Shown: positions 1 to 5,471 of the stretch, piece by piece
How the letters are laid out: each line of letters starts with the position of its first letter
Numbering within the stretch: the stretch's first letter is position 1
Assembly (NCBI GenBank): GCA_000435055.1
Contig: FR879717.1
Coordinates: forward strand, 45,996 to 54,090
Direction: 5' to 3'
Source: Clostridium sp. CAG:138
GTDB taxonomy: Bacteria; Bacillota; Clostridia; Christensenellales; CAG-138
Length of the DNA: 8,095 nucleotides
Program-made: the position numbers and the translations under genes
Notes under the pieces: model-generated
Told to the model about the DNA's origin: nothing
Seen by the model: the letters and a program-made list of their open reading frames with translations, nothing else
Database searches by the model: none

Positions 1-262
1 TGTGCTGAACCGCGTTCGCAGTGCATCGTTTCCGAACACGATTGCGGGCGTTATCTACCAAAGCGGTGCGTTTGACGCCGTGAGCGACGGACAGATAAAC
101 CTTGCGCCGGATGATGAGTCAATCCGTGCCGCACGGGACGCAATGAACGGCTGGGATCCGAGCAACGGATGTTTGTATTATTATAATCCTGCGACCGCAA
201 CAAGCAGATGGATGCTCTCACGGCCCGTTCTGCTGCGCATCGGGGCTCATGCTTTTTGCTGA
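1..262 (+). CDS. sleB: Spore cortex-lytic enzyme SleB, C-terminal part (5' end outside window)
   Basis: SleB is a germination-specific hydrolase that cuts the muramic-lactam-containing cortex peptidoglycan of endospores. The 86 visible codons, read from base 2, are the C-terminal half of its catalytic Hydrolase_2 domain. Recognisable stretches are VLNRVRSASFPNTIAGVIYQ, the segment around GAFDAVSDGQI, the NGWDP motif followed by a YYYNP motif, and the closing SRPV..RIGAHAF block that ends family members. The catalytic glutamate and the N-terminal peptidoglycan-binding domain lie upstream of the window, so their integrity cannot be judged. The GTG at base 2 is an internal valine codon, not a start. 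The stop is followed after 49 bases by ypeB, the usual partner, and no terminator lies between them, so they are probably one transcript. In well-studied spore formers this operon is expressed in the forespore. The family call is secure; only the extent is limited by the edge. Confidence 0.93.
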   Translation, partial: VLNRVRSASFPNTIAGVIYQSGAFDAVSDGQINLAPDDESIRAARDAMNGWDPSNGCLYYYNPATATSRWMLSRPVLLRIGAHAFC

Positions 263-311
263 AAAACTGCCGAACTTTGAACAGAAAAAGGTCAAAAGGT
301 GACGTTGAATT

Positions 312-2012
312 ATGAGAGAAGAAACACTTAACCCGATGCAGGAGGCGATAGCATTCGGGCGGGTCATACCCGGCGCGGCGGCGGAGTTTACGAATGAGCC
401 GCGCGCGGAGGAATTTTACAGCGATGCATTTTCGGCGGAAGGCAATGAGAACAGCGCACTGCGGGAAGCAGCAAAACCGAATGCGGAACGCCAATCCGAG
501 GCAGTAAAGAAAGGAACGAACGGAGGCGGTTCGGGCGGCGGGTTCGACCGTTGGCGAATGCGCGGAGCCGCTTCGGGAGGATTCCGAACGCTGATTCTGT
601 ATTTGATTCCGGCGATATTGGCGGCAGCGGTGATAATTGCGGCCGTTTGGGGCAACAGGCAGAAGACTCTTGCCGAAAATTACAGACGTACGGCGGAAAA
701 CATGTACCGTGCAGCTTATCATGAGCTTACGGAATCTGTTTATAACCTTAATATCATGCTTTCGAAACTGCTGATTTCGGAAGCGCCCGCAACGCTTTGC
801 ACAACGCTGGACGATATAAGGCACGAGAGCGGAATATGCGTGGGCTTGATGGCACAGATTCCGCAGTCCCATATTGAAAATGCGGAGCTGAACGCTTTCC
901 TTGTGCGCATATCGGACTATTCGGAAGGGCTTGCGGGGCGTGTGCTGAGAGGTACGCCGCTTTCGAATGATGACAGAGAACAGCTTGCTGCATTATTTGA
1001 GGCAAGCGGCAGTATTTACGAGGAACTGCAAATGAAGCTGAGCAGCGGAGATATTCCCGTTGCTGCAATTGCGGCGGAGGATTTCTTTGAATCCGAAAAT
1101 TCGAACGCGGAGCATGGCGGAAACGCCTCAAACGCCGGACAGGATGAAGCCGATTCGCGCTATCCGACCCTTATATACGACGGCCCGTTTTCCGAAAGTA
1201 CGGAAAAACGCGAGCCGCAGGGGCTTTCGGGTGCTGAGATCGATGAAGCGGAAGCATATCGGCGTGCAAAGGCTTTTTTCGGCGGAGCGGGGAGCGAAAC
1301 TCAACCTTCGGAGCTGAAACTTGCAAGCTGCTCCGGCGGCAAAATTCCGAGCTATGATTTTTCGGGAAAGTTTGCCGACGGACGTGAATTTGACCTTTCG
1401 ATAACGGTGCGCGGGGGCGAGCTGCTCTGGTTCATGACATCGGCGGAGGGATACTCGCAGGATGCGCCGAACGAGTCCGAGACGGACGCGCTGAATGCGG
1501 CGGGACTTGACTTCCTTGCGGCGAAAGGTTATCCCGCAATGCGGGCAACCTATGCGCAGTATTATCCGGGTGCGGTGCTGATAAGCTATGCCGCAACGGA
1601 AAACATTGACGCAGAAACATCGGATTCGGGAAGTTCGGCCGAAGGTTCGGTAAATGCAGGCGGAAACAATGTGATAATCTATAATGATCTTGTGAAGATC
1701 TGGATAGACAGAACCACGAAAAAAATAGTCGGTGCGGATGCGAGAAATTACCTTTTCAGTCACACCGAGCGCAGCTTTCCGACTGTGCTTGCGGCGGAGG
1801 AGGATGTTCGAACAAACCTTGCGCCCGGGCTTGAGATAGTGCAAACGAACCTTGCGCTCATTCCGCAGGATGACCAAACCGAAAAGCTCTGCTATGAATA
1901 CAAAGTTCGATTCGGCGGCAATGATTATGCGGTTTATCTCGATGCCGTGACGGGCGACGAGGTGCAGATATTCAGAATCATTGAGGATGAGAACGGGCAG
2001 CTTGCCGTGTGA
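312..2012 (+). CDS. ypeB: Germination protein YpeB, with extended N-terminus
   Basis: YpeB is a spore inner-membrane protein needed for SleB to accumulate and stay inactive in the dormant spore; each protein stabilises the other. The 566 residues hold a charged, Gly/Ala-rich N-terminal stretch (1-90), one transmembrane helix (about 92-113), the YpeB helical domain (about 120-255, with the hallmark ENMYRAAYHELTESVYNLN), and a C-terminal region with PepSY-type repeats (about 306-560) ending in the conserved RNYLFSHTER and LCYEYKVRFGG segments and a final IIEDENG motif. Members I know are about 450 residues with the helix almost at the N-terminus, so this one is longer. The extra length is the 90-residue N-terminus plus two low-complexity inserts (about 256-285 and 431-452). 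The ATG at 312 is preceded by AAAGGTGA at 295-302 at good spacing. The next plausible start, ATG at 558 just before the helix, lacks a binding site. The gene follows sleB at 49 bases, supporting the call, and is closed by the terminator at 2117-2155. Confidence 0.93.
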   Translation: MREETLNPMQEAIAFGRVIPGAAAEFTNEPRAEEFYSDAFSAEGNENSALREAAKPNAERQSEAVKKGTNGGGSGGGFDRWRMRGAASGGFRTLILYLIPAILAAAVIIAAVWGNRQKTLAENYRRTAENMYRAAYHELTESVYNLNIMLSKLLISEAPATLCTTLDDIRHESGICVGLMAQIPQSHIENAELNAFLVRISDYSEGLAGRVLRGTPLSNDDREQLAALFEASGSIYEELQMKLSSGDIPVAAIAAEDFFESENSNAEHGGNASNAGQDEADSRYPTLIYDGPFSESTEKREPQGLSGAEIDEAEAYRRAKAFFGGAGSETQPSELKLASCSGGKIPSYDFSGKFADGREFDLSITVRGGELLWFMTSAEGYSQDAPNESETDALNAAGLDFLAAKGYPAMRATYAQYYPGAVLISYAATENIDAETSDSGSSAEGSVNAGGNNVIIYNDLVKIWIDRTTKKIVGADARNYLFSHTERSFPTVLAAEEDVRTNLAPGLEIVQTNLALIPQDDQTEKLCYEYKVRFGGNDYAVYLDAVTGDEVQIFRIIEDENGQLAV

Positions 2013-2016
2013 TGCC

Positions 2017-2031
2017 TTTGTGCCGCACAAA
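2017..2031. repeat. Short inverted repeat TTTGTGC-C-GCACAAA
   Basis: Perfect 7-bp arms separated by one base, starting four bases after the ypeB stop codon. There is no T-run behind it, so it is not an intrinsic terminator. The arms are the same as the core arms of the inverted repeat in the pucR leader (5317-5337). This suggests a shared protein-binding half-site, or coincidence. The function is unknown. Confidence 0.5.
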
Positions 2032-2116
2032 CCGAATCGGCAGGGCGACGGCATAAACGGGAGGGAGACACGAAACACGGAAATGAGTAATTGAACGGAC
2101 AATATTAAACAATACG

Positions 2117-2155
2117 AAAGCGGTTCTTCAATACAGCGGGGGAGCCGCTTTTTTG
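2117..2155 (+). terminator. Rho-independent terminator of sleB-ypeB
   Basis: The arm AAGCGGTTC (2118-2126) pairs with GAGCCGCTT (2142-2150), nine pairs including one G-T. A further A-T pair lies at the base and the loop is 15 bases. A run of T follows to 2154. It lies about 105 bases after the ypeB stop and upstream of the mscS promoter, so it separates the two transcription units. Confidence 0.8.
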
Positions 2156-2214
2156 CGTTTCCGTGCGACGAACATACGGCCGAACATATATTTGAATGCG
2201 GGGCGGCGCCGCTG

Positions 2215-2242
2215 TTGAATAACGGGCGGGAGGTGCTATAAT
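2215..2242 (+). promoter_or_regulatory. Sigma-A type promoter of mscS
   Basis: The -35 box is TTGAAT (2215-2220), followed by a 16-bp spacer and a perfect -10 box TATAAT (2237-2242) carrying the extended TG element at 2234-2235. Transcription would start near 2249, giving a leader of about 24 bases that holds the GGAGGA binding site at 2261-2266. The same -35 hexamer is used by the pucR promoter. Confidence 0.82.
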
Positions 2243-2272
2243 TCTTTTGAAGAAAAAACAGGAGGAACAGTA

Positions 2273-3118
2273 ATGTTTTTATTTGATGCGGACAAAGCCG
2301 CAAACGGCGGCATTTTTCATGAACTTTGGGCAATTGTCAGAAATTTTGCAATGACCTCCGGATTGCGGCTTGCGGCGGCAATCATTGTTTTGCTTTTGGG
2401 GCTTAAAATTGCAAAAGCTGTTTTGAAACGCTATGAAAAAAGCCGCGCCTTTCAAAAAATCGTGCCCGATGTGCGCGGCGTTGTGCGCTGGCTTGCGGGC
2501 TTTTTGCTGTATGCGCTGATAATCGTGCTTGTGATAGGCATTTTGGGAATCCCTCTCGCCTCGGTTGCAACAATAATCAGCTCTGCCGCAATCGCAGTCG
2601 GCCTTGCATTGCAGGGCAGCCTTTCCAACCTTGCGGGCGGAATCGTGATTCTTGCGTTCAAACCCTTCCATGTAGGTGATGTTATCCAAACGGGAAGCTA
2701 TAACGGAACGGTGGAAAGCATCGGTGTGTTTTACACAACGCTCACAACATTCGACAATCAGCGCGTTGTTTTGCCCAATGCGGGGCTTTCAAATGCAAAC
2801 ATCACAAATGCTTCCGCTTTTGACACGCGCCGCGTTGACCTCATCGTTTCCGCCGGATGCGACACGGACAGTTCGGCCGTTCATGCTGCAATCGAACGCG
2901 TTGTTAAGGCGCAGAAATATGCTTTGAACGAACCCGCGGCCTTCATCCGCCTGAATGACTGCACGGACGGAAAACAGAATTTTGCCGTCCGCGTCTGGTG
3001 CAGAACCGAAAACTATTATGATTTATACCACGATTTGCAGGAGGGCATACGCGAGGAGTTTGTTCGCTGCGGCATTGCACCCACCCTGCCCGTGATGAAC
3101 GTGAAATTGAGCAAATGA
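2273..3118 (+). CDS. mscS: Small-conductance mechanosensitive channel, MscS family
   Basis: MscS channels open when membrane tension rises and release solutes during hypo-osmotic shock. The 281-residue protein has the minimal MscS plan. Three transmembrane helices lie at about 31-50, 73-95 and 97-117. The third is the Gly/Ala-rich pore helix (SSAAIAVGLALQGSLSNLAG) that lines the channel. It runs into the conserved KPFHVGD turn (130-136) and the beta domain with VESIGVFYTTL and the N..VVLPN signature (162-169). The alpha/beta C-terminal domain ends at NVKLSK, a natural family end. Length is close to the 286 residues of E. coli MscS. The ATG is set by GGAGGA six bases upstream, and the gene has its own promoter at 2215-2242. 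It appears to be transcribed alone. The sequence directly after the TGA stays open in the same frame for 49 codons and encodes a dockerin fragment, described separately. The family call is very secure; the gating substrate and tension threshold are not deducible. Confidence 0.95.
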   Translation: MFLFDADKAANGGIFHELWAIVRNFAMTSGLRLAAAIIVLLLGLKIAKAVLKRYEKSRAFQKIVPDVRGVVRWLAGFLLYALIIVLVIGILGIPLASVATIISSAAIAVGLALQGSLSNLAGGIVILAFKPFHVGDVIQTGSYNGTVESIGVFYTTLTTFDNQRVVLPNAGLSNANITNASAFDTRRVDLIVSAGCDTDSSAVHAAIERVVKAQKYALNEPAAFIRLNDCTDGKQNFAVRVWCRTENYYDLYHDLQEGIREEFVRCGIAPTLPVMNVKLSK

Positions 3119-3268
3119 GGACGCATTGTTTTGTTATGCGTTATACGTTATGCAATGCAGCTTACCGACGGTGATGAGCTTGACTTGAACGCTGCGGATA
3201 TGAATAACAACGGCAGAGCCGAAATCGGTGATGCACTTGTGATTCTTCGTTCCGCAATGACTTTGTGA
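3119..3268 (+). pseudogene. Dockerin type I remnant, in frame behind the mscS stop
   Basis: The 49 codons after the mscS TGA are open in the same frame and end in TGA at 3266-3268. Residues encoded from about 3158 on resemble the second half of a type I dockerin: an LNAAD lead-in, then the calcium loop DMNNNGRAEIGD with Asp1, Asn3, Asn5 and Asp12 in place, then the helix ALVILRSAM. Dockerins anchor secreted enzymes to cohesins and carry two such loops over about 60-70 residues; here the first is missing. An ATG at 3155 is in frame, but no ribosome binding site precedes it, and a cytoplasmic channel has no obvious use for a dockerin. The likeliest reading is the 3' end of a deleted secreted-protein gene joined to mscS. 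A short readthrough extension of MscS is less likely. The dockerin resemblance is by eye from the loop pattern. Confidence 0.6.
3133..3153 (+). repeat. Three tandem 7-bp units, GTTATGC-GTTATAC-GTTATGC
   Basis: Three adjacent heptamers differ at a single position, in the middle copy. They lie 14 bases after the mscS stop and immediately before the segment that resembles a dockerin. They may mark the junction of a deletion or slippage event. No known element is recognised. Confidence 0.6.
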
Positions 3269-3331
3269 GAAATGCGGATAAAACCTGATAGGTTTCGGAA
3301 TCTCGATTCGGTTATTGAAAAAACAAAAAGC

Positions 3332-3364
3332 AATTCTCGGACGGCAGGACGCTGTCCGAGAATT
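3332..3364. terminator. Bidirectional terminator between mscS and the DUF1003 gene
   Basis: AATTCTCGGAC (3332-3342) pairs perfectly with GTCCGAGAATT (3354-3364). Three further inner pairs (one G-T) leave a five-base loop. On the minus strand it is followed by a long T-rich stretch (plus-strand A-rich 3318-3330), so it should efficiently stop the pucR-DUF1003 transcript, whose last stop codon ends at 3397. On the plus strand only TTTT follows (3363-3366), weaker but usable for mscS. The rest of the gap, 3269-3331, holds only two tiny inverted repeats (AAACCT-GAT-AGGTTT at 3281-3295, and GAATC-TC-GATTC just after it). Confidence 0.85.
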
Positions 3365-3396
3365 TTAACGTAAAACGATTTCGGCAAAGGATGTCT

Positions 3397-4008
3397 TCAG
3401 CTGTTATCCGTGGCTGTTTGCACAACTGCTTCGATTGCAGTTGTGCTCTCCGGGTCAATGCTTTGAGTGTGCGGTGTCATCGTATTTTGCGTTTGACGGG
3501 CGGCAGGGTTTGATTCTTCCTTTTGAAGTCGGAGTTCTTTTGAAAGTTCCTTCTGAAGAGCAAAAATCGCATTGACTTTGTCGTAAAGGTCTTCTATCAT
3601 TATTTCGGTCTTAAGATTAACTTTATAATCGTTTTCGGCTCTGCGCCTGTCCTTTTCTTCCTGCCTGTTCTGACTCATCATTATGAGGGGAGCTTGAACT
3701 GCTGCCACACATGATAAGGCAAGGTTCAGCAAAATGAACGGATAGGGATCGAACGCTTTCGCAGCAAGCAGCACGTTCGCAAGCATCCACAGAATGAGAA
3801 GGCCGGCAAACGAAAAAATAAATGCCCAGCTTCCTGCAAACTTTGCAATTGCATCGGCAGCACGCTGCCCGACGGTGTACTTATCTTTTTCACGGTTCGG
3901 ATTTTCCGAAACCTTGCTGTCCGCAAGAAGATTAAGCACGTCCTCATCGGTCATGTCGCGCTTAATTCCTTTGATGACTTCTTTTAATAACTTTCGATTC
4001 TCCTTCAT
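3397..4008 (-). CDS. DUF1003 family membrane protein
   Basis: A protein of 203 residues with no assigned biochemical role. The DUF1003 core spans about residues 44-140: VGQRAADAIAKFAGSW leads into the first transmembrane helix (about 61-82), then the family signature FDPYPFILLNLALS starting the second helix (about 90-110), then QAPLIMMSQNRQEEKDR, and an acidic/basic helix (NDYKVNLKTEIMIEDL) that probably forms a coiled coil to about 165. Residues 166-203 are a Ser/Thr/Gln-rich tail with no recognised domain, and the DNA for it holds a perfect 10-bp inverted repeat. The start is firm: AGGAGG (complement of 4016-4021) lies seven bases upstream. The gene begins 35 bases after the end of the pucR-type gene on the same strand, with no terminator or promoter between, so both are likely one operon ended by the hairpin at 3332-3364. 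Family recognition is secure; the function is unknown. Confidence 0.92.
   Translation of the reverse strand: MKENRKLLKEVIKGIKRDMTDEDVLNLLADSKVSENPNREKDKYTVGQRAADAIAKFAGSWAFIFSFAGLLILWMLANVLLAAKAFDPYPFILLNLALSCVAAVQAPLIMMSQNRQEEKDRRRAENDYKVNLKTEIMIEDLYDKVNAIFALQKELSKELRLQKEESNPAARQTQNTMTPHTQSIDPESTTAIEAVVQTATDNS
3420..3446. repeat. Perfect 10-bp inverted repeat inside the DUF1003 coding region
   Basis: GCACAACTGC (3420-3429) and GCAGTTGTGC (3437-3446) are exact reverse complements around a seven-base loop. They lie in the codons for the last residues of the DUF1003 protein, about 20 bases from its stop. The resulting mRNA hairpin could act as a 3' stabilising structure; no T-run follows it on either strand. 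The outer arms contain GCACAA/TTGTGC in the order opposite to the repeats at 2017 and 5317. Confidence 0.55.
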
Positions 4009-4043
4009 TTAAAAACCTCCTCAAAAAACTCTCGGCAACAGCT

Positions 4044-5297
4044 TCAGCATTCCGTGTCGGGCATGGGAATGCGGTTCGGTGTATCAACGGGGCGGAAGAA
4101 AAAGGGGCCCTTTGTTTTAAGTAAAATAAGAGAAGTCCCGATCAAAAGCTCCGTATGGGAGGCGGGGTCATCCAAAGGAATTCCGAAATCCTCACGGATA
4201 CGTTTGATGCGGTAAAGTATGGTGTTGCGATGCGTAAAAAGCATATCGCATGTTTTTTTGAGCGAACAGCTGCATGTAAGGTATGTGTAAAGCGTTTCGC
4301 AGTATTGAGTTTCTTTTTTTCTGTCATGCGCTGCAAGTTCACGCAGTTTCGGCGGAATAATGTTTTCATTGCCTTCAAGCCGTTTCAGCATAAGCGGTGT
4401 GCGCAGCTGTGAAACGCTGCATACATTGCCGCAGCTGAATTGTCCGTATGTCATCAATTCAAGAGCATCGTGTGCGGCCTGATAAAGTGAAGGCAAGTCA
4501 AACAGATCTTCAATCTCGTCTGAAACGATGATTTTAAGCTGAAATTCTTTCGCCATTGCGGTTAATTCGGCTCGACTGTAGTTATTATGAAGAAACATAA
4601 AAATATTTTCATGATACACAAAAGCATGAGAGTCCGAAAAACAGGAATAAATCTCCGTTTTGAGATATCGTTTGCCGAGGTACTTGCTGTGGTAAGCAGA
4701 AAGGTCGATCAGCGCAAAAGCTGCCGGATGAAAATCCGCGAGGTAGGTATTTATAGTTTGCAGTTTGAAATATGGTGCTGACGGAAAGCCGCCGTCGAGC
4801 AGATGCATGAGTAGCTCTTCGGCTGTTTCGAGAGGTTTGTCGATGCGGCTGACTTCGATAAACAGCTGTTTTGCCAGAACTCTTTCGACTGTTTGCCATG
4901 TTTGCAGCGGAATGTCCGCCATGCAGCCGTCCGTGTCAACGCATATCAGATAGCCGAGCCGCACCCCGGAGCATGTGAGCGGGGCAAACCTGCGCAGGAA
5001 AGGGCTGTCAGAAAGCTTTATGTAGTCGGCACAGCCGCCGTTAAGGGATTCACTTTGGCTTATCAGCGCACCCGCTTCATATGTGATTTCGCCGAGCTTA
5101 ACAGCATTTATAAACACGGAATCGGTAAAATTCGCAGGATAGTATGACGCTGCAACATGAAATGTGTCGTTAATTACAAGCAGCGGATAACCGAGCAGGC
5201 GACCAACGTCGGCTGCAAGTCCGGCTATATCATCATTTAACAAAAAATCGTTCAATAAAACAGCGATTTCACTGCTTCCAAACGGGGCTTCATTCAT
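4044..5297 (-). CDS. PucR/CdaR-type transcriptional regulator with C-terminal HTH_30 domain
   Basis: A predicted DNA-binding regulator of 417 residues. The C-terminal part (about 331-393) is the PucR-type helix-turn-helix, seen in TLYTYLTCSCSLKKTCDMLF, the signature THRNTILYRIKRI and the LDDP turn. Ahead of it is a divergent GGDEF-like module (about 180-300) as in CdaR-type proteins. The N-terminus (about 20-150) resembles a GAF-like sensor (LLGYPLLVINDTFHVAASY and later LGYLICVD). The effector cannot be predicted; relatives respond to purines, sugar acids or amino acids. The frame stays open to a TTG at 5378, but that codon lies in the -35 box of a near-consensus promoter (5350-5378), so it cannot start the protein made from that transcript. 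I chose ATG at 5297, with GAAGGG at 5310-5315 slightly far upstream. The adjacent TTG at 5300 is possible. Four cysteines (333, 342, 344, 350) cluster at the front of the HTH. The gene leads an operon with DUF1003 and is divergent from the DUF308 gene. Confidence 0.85.
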   Translation of the reverse strand: MNEAPFGSSEIAVLLNDFLLNDDIAGLAADVGRLLGYPLLVINDTFHVAASYYPANFTDSVFINAVKLGEITYEAGALISQSESLNGGCADYIKLSDSPFLRRFAPLTCSGVRLGYLICVDTDGCMADIPLQTWQTVERVLAKQLFIEVSRIDKPLETAEELLMHLLDGGFPSAPYFKLQTINTYLADFHPAAFALIDLSAYHSKYLGKRYLKTEIYSCFSDSHAFVYHENIFMFLHNNYSRAELTAMAKEFQLKIIVSDEIEDLFDLPSLYQAAHDALELMTYGQFSCGNVCSVSQLRTPLMLKRLEGNENIIPPKLRELAAHDRKKETQYCETLYTYLTCSCSLKKTCDMLFTHRNTILYRIKRIREDFGIPLDDPASHTELLIGTSLILLKTKGPFFFRPVDTPNRIPMPDTEC

Positions 5298-5316
5298 CAA
5301 ATCCTGTATCCCTTCT

Positions 5317-5337
5317 GTTTGTGCGGAATGCACAAAC
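5317..5337. promoter_or_regulatory. Inverted repeat in the pucR-type gene leader, possible operator or leader hairpin
   Basis: GTTTGTGC (5317-5324) and GCACAAAC (5330-5337) are perfect 8-bp arms around GGAAT. Given the promoter at 5350-5378, the repeat covers about +7 to +27 of the transcript and ends directly next to the ribosome binding site (5310-5315). It could be an operator for autorepression by the encoded regulator, or an RNA hairpin limiting translation. Assignment is by position and symmetry only. Confidence 0.55.
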
Positions 5338-5349
5338 GAAATCGATAAT

Positions 5350-5378
5350 ATTATATCCGCAGCGTATTGTCGATTCAA
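5350..5378 (-). promoter_or_regulatory. Sigma-A type promoter of the pucR-DUF1003 operon
   Basis: Read on the minus strand: -35 TTGAAT (complement of 5373-5378), a 17-bp spacer, and -10 TATAAT (complement of 5350-5355). Transcription would begin near 5343, leaving a leader of about 46 bases before the ATG at 5297. Spacing and the -10 box are ideal. It decides the start codon of the regulator gene, because the upstream TTG lies within it. Confidence 0.82.
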
Positions 5379-5399
5379 GAGAAAAGATTAAAATATAAT
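5367..5399 (+). promoter_or_regulatory. Probable promoter of the DUF308-hsp20 unit
   Basis: Two overlapping -10 candidates exist: TAAAAT (5389-5394), with TTGTCG (5367-5372) as -35 at 16 bp, or a perfect TATAAT (5394-5399) with no good -35. Either way the -35 region directly adjoins that of the divergent pucR promoter, so one bound protein could affect both. Confidence 0.55.
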
Positions 5400-5413
5400 C
5401 ATCAGAAATGAGA

Positions 5414-5450
5414 AGAGAAGCACGGACGGATGTTACGGAGATGCTTCTCT
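5414..5450 (+). promoter_or_regulatory. Leader hairpin before the DUF308 gene
   Basis: AGAGAAGCA (5414-5422) pairs perfectly with TGCTTCTCT (5442-5450) around a 19-base loop. It lies between the promoter and the ribosome binding site AAGGGG at 5458-5463, so it would form near the 5' end of the mRNA. No T-run follows, which argues against an attenuator. mRNA protection or translational control is possible. No riboswitch class is recognised. Confidence 0.5.
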
Positions 5451-5471
5451 GAAGGAAAAGGGGTAATGATA

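Noticed and set aside
51..872. Minus-strand open frame of 273 codons opposite sleB/ypeB
   Set aside because: Runs antisense through two conserved genes, has an Arg/Ser/Cys-rich translation and no domain.
1128..2333. Long minus-strand open frame of 401 codons opposite ypeB
   Set aside because: It covers ypeB, its terminator and the mscS promoter, has an Arg/Cys/His-rich translation without recognisable domains, and is a shadow of the codon pattern of the real gene.
5298..5378. TTG at 5378 as start of the PucR-type regulator (27 more residues)
   Set aside because: The TTG is part of the -35 box of a near-consensus promoter, so it would not be in the transcript, and no ribosome binding site precedes it.
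5430..5471. ATG at 5430 as start of the DUF308 protein
   Set aside because: It lies in the loop of the leader hairpin without a binding site; ATG at 5472 has AAGGGG at proper spacing.
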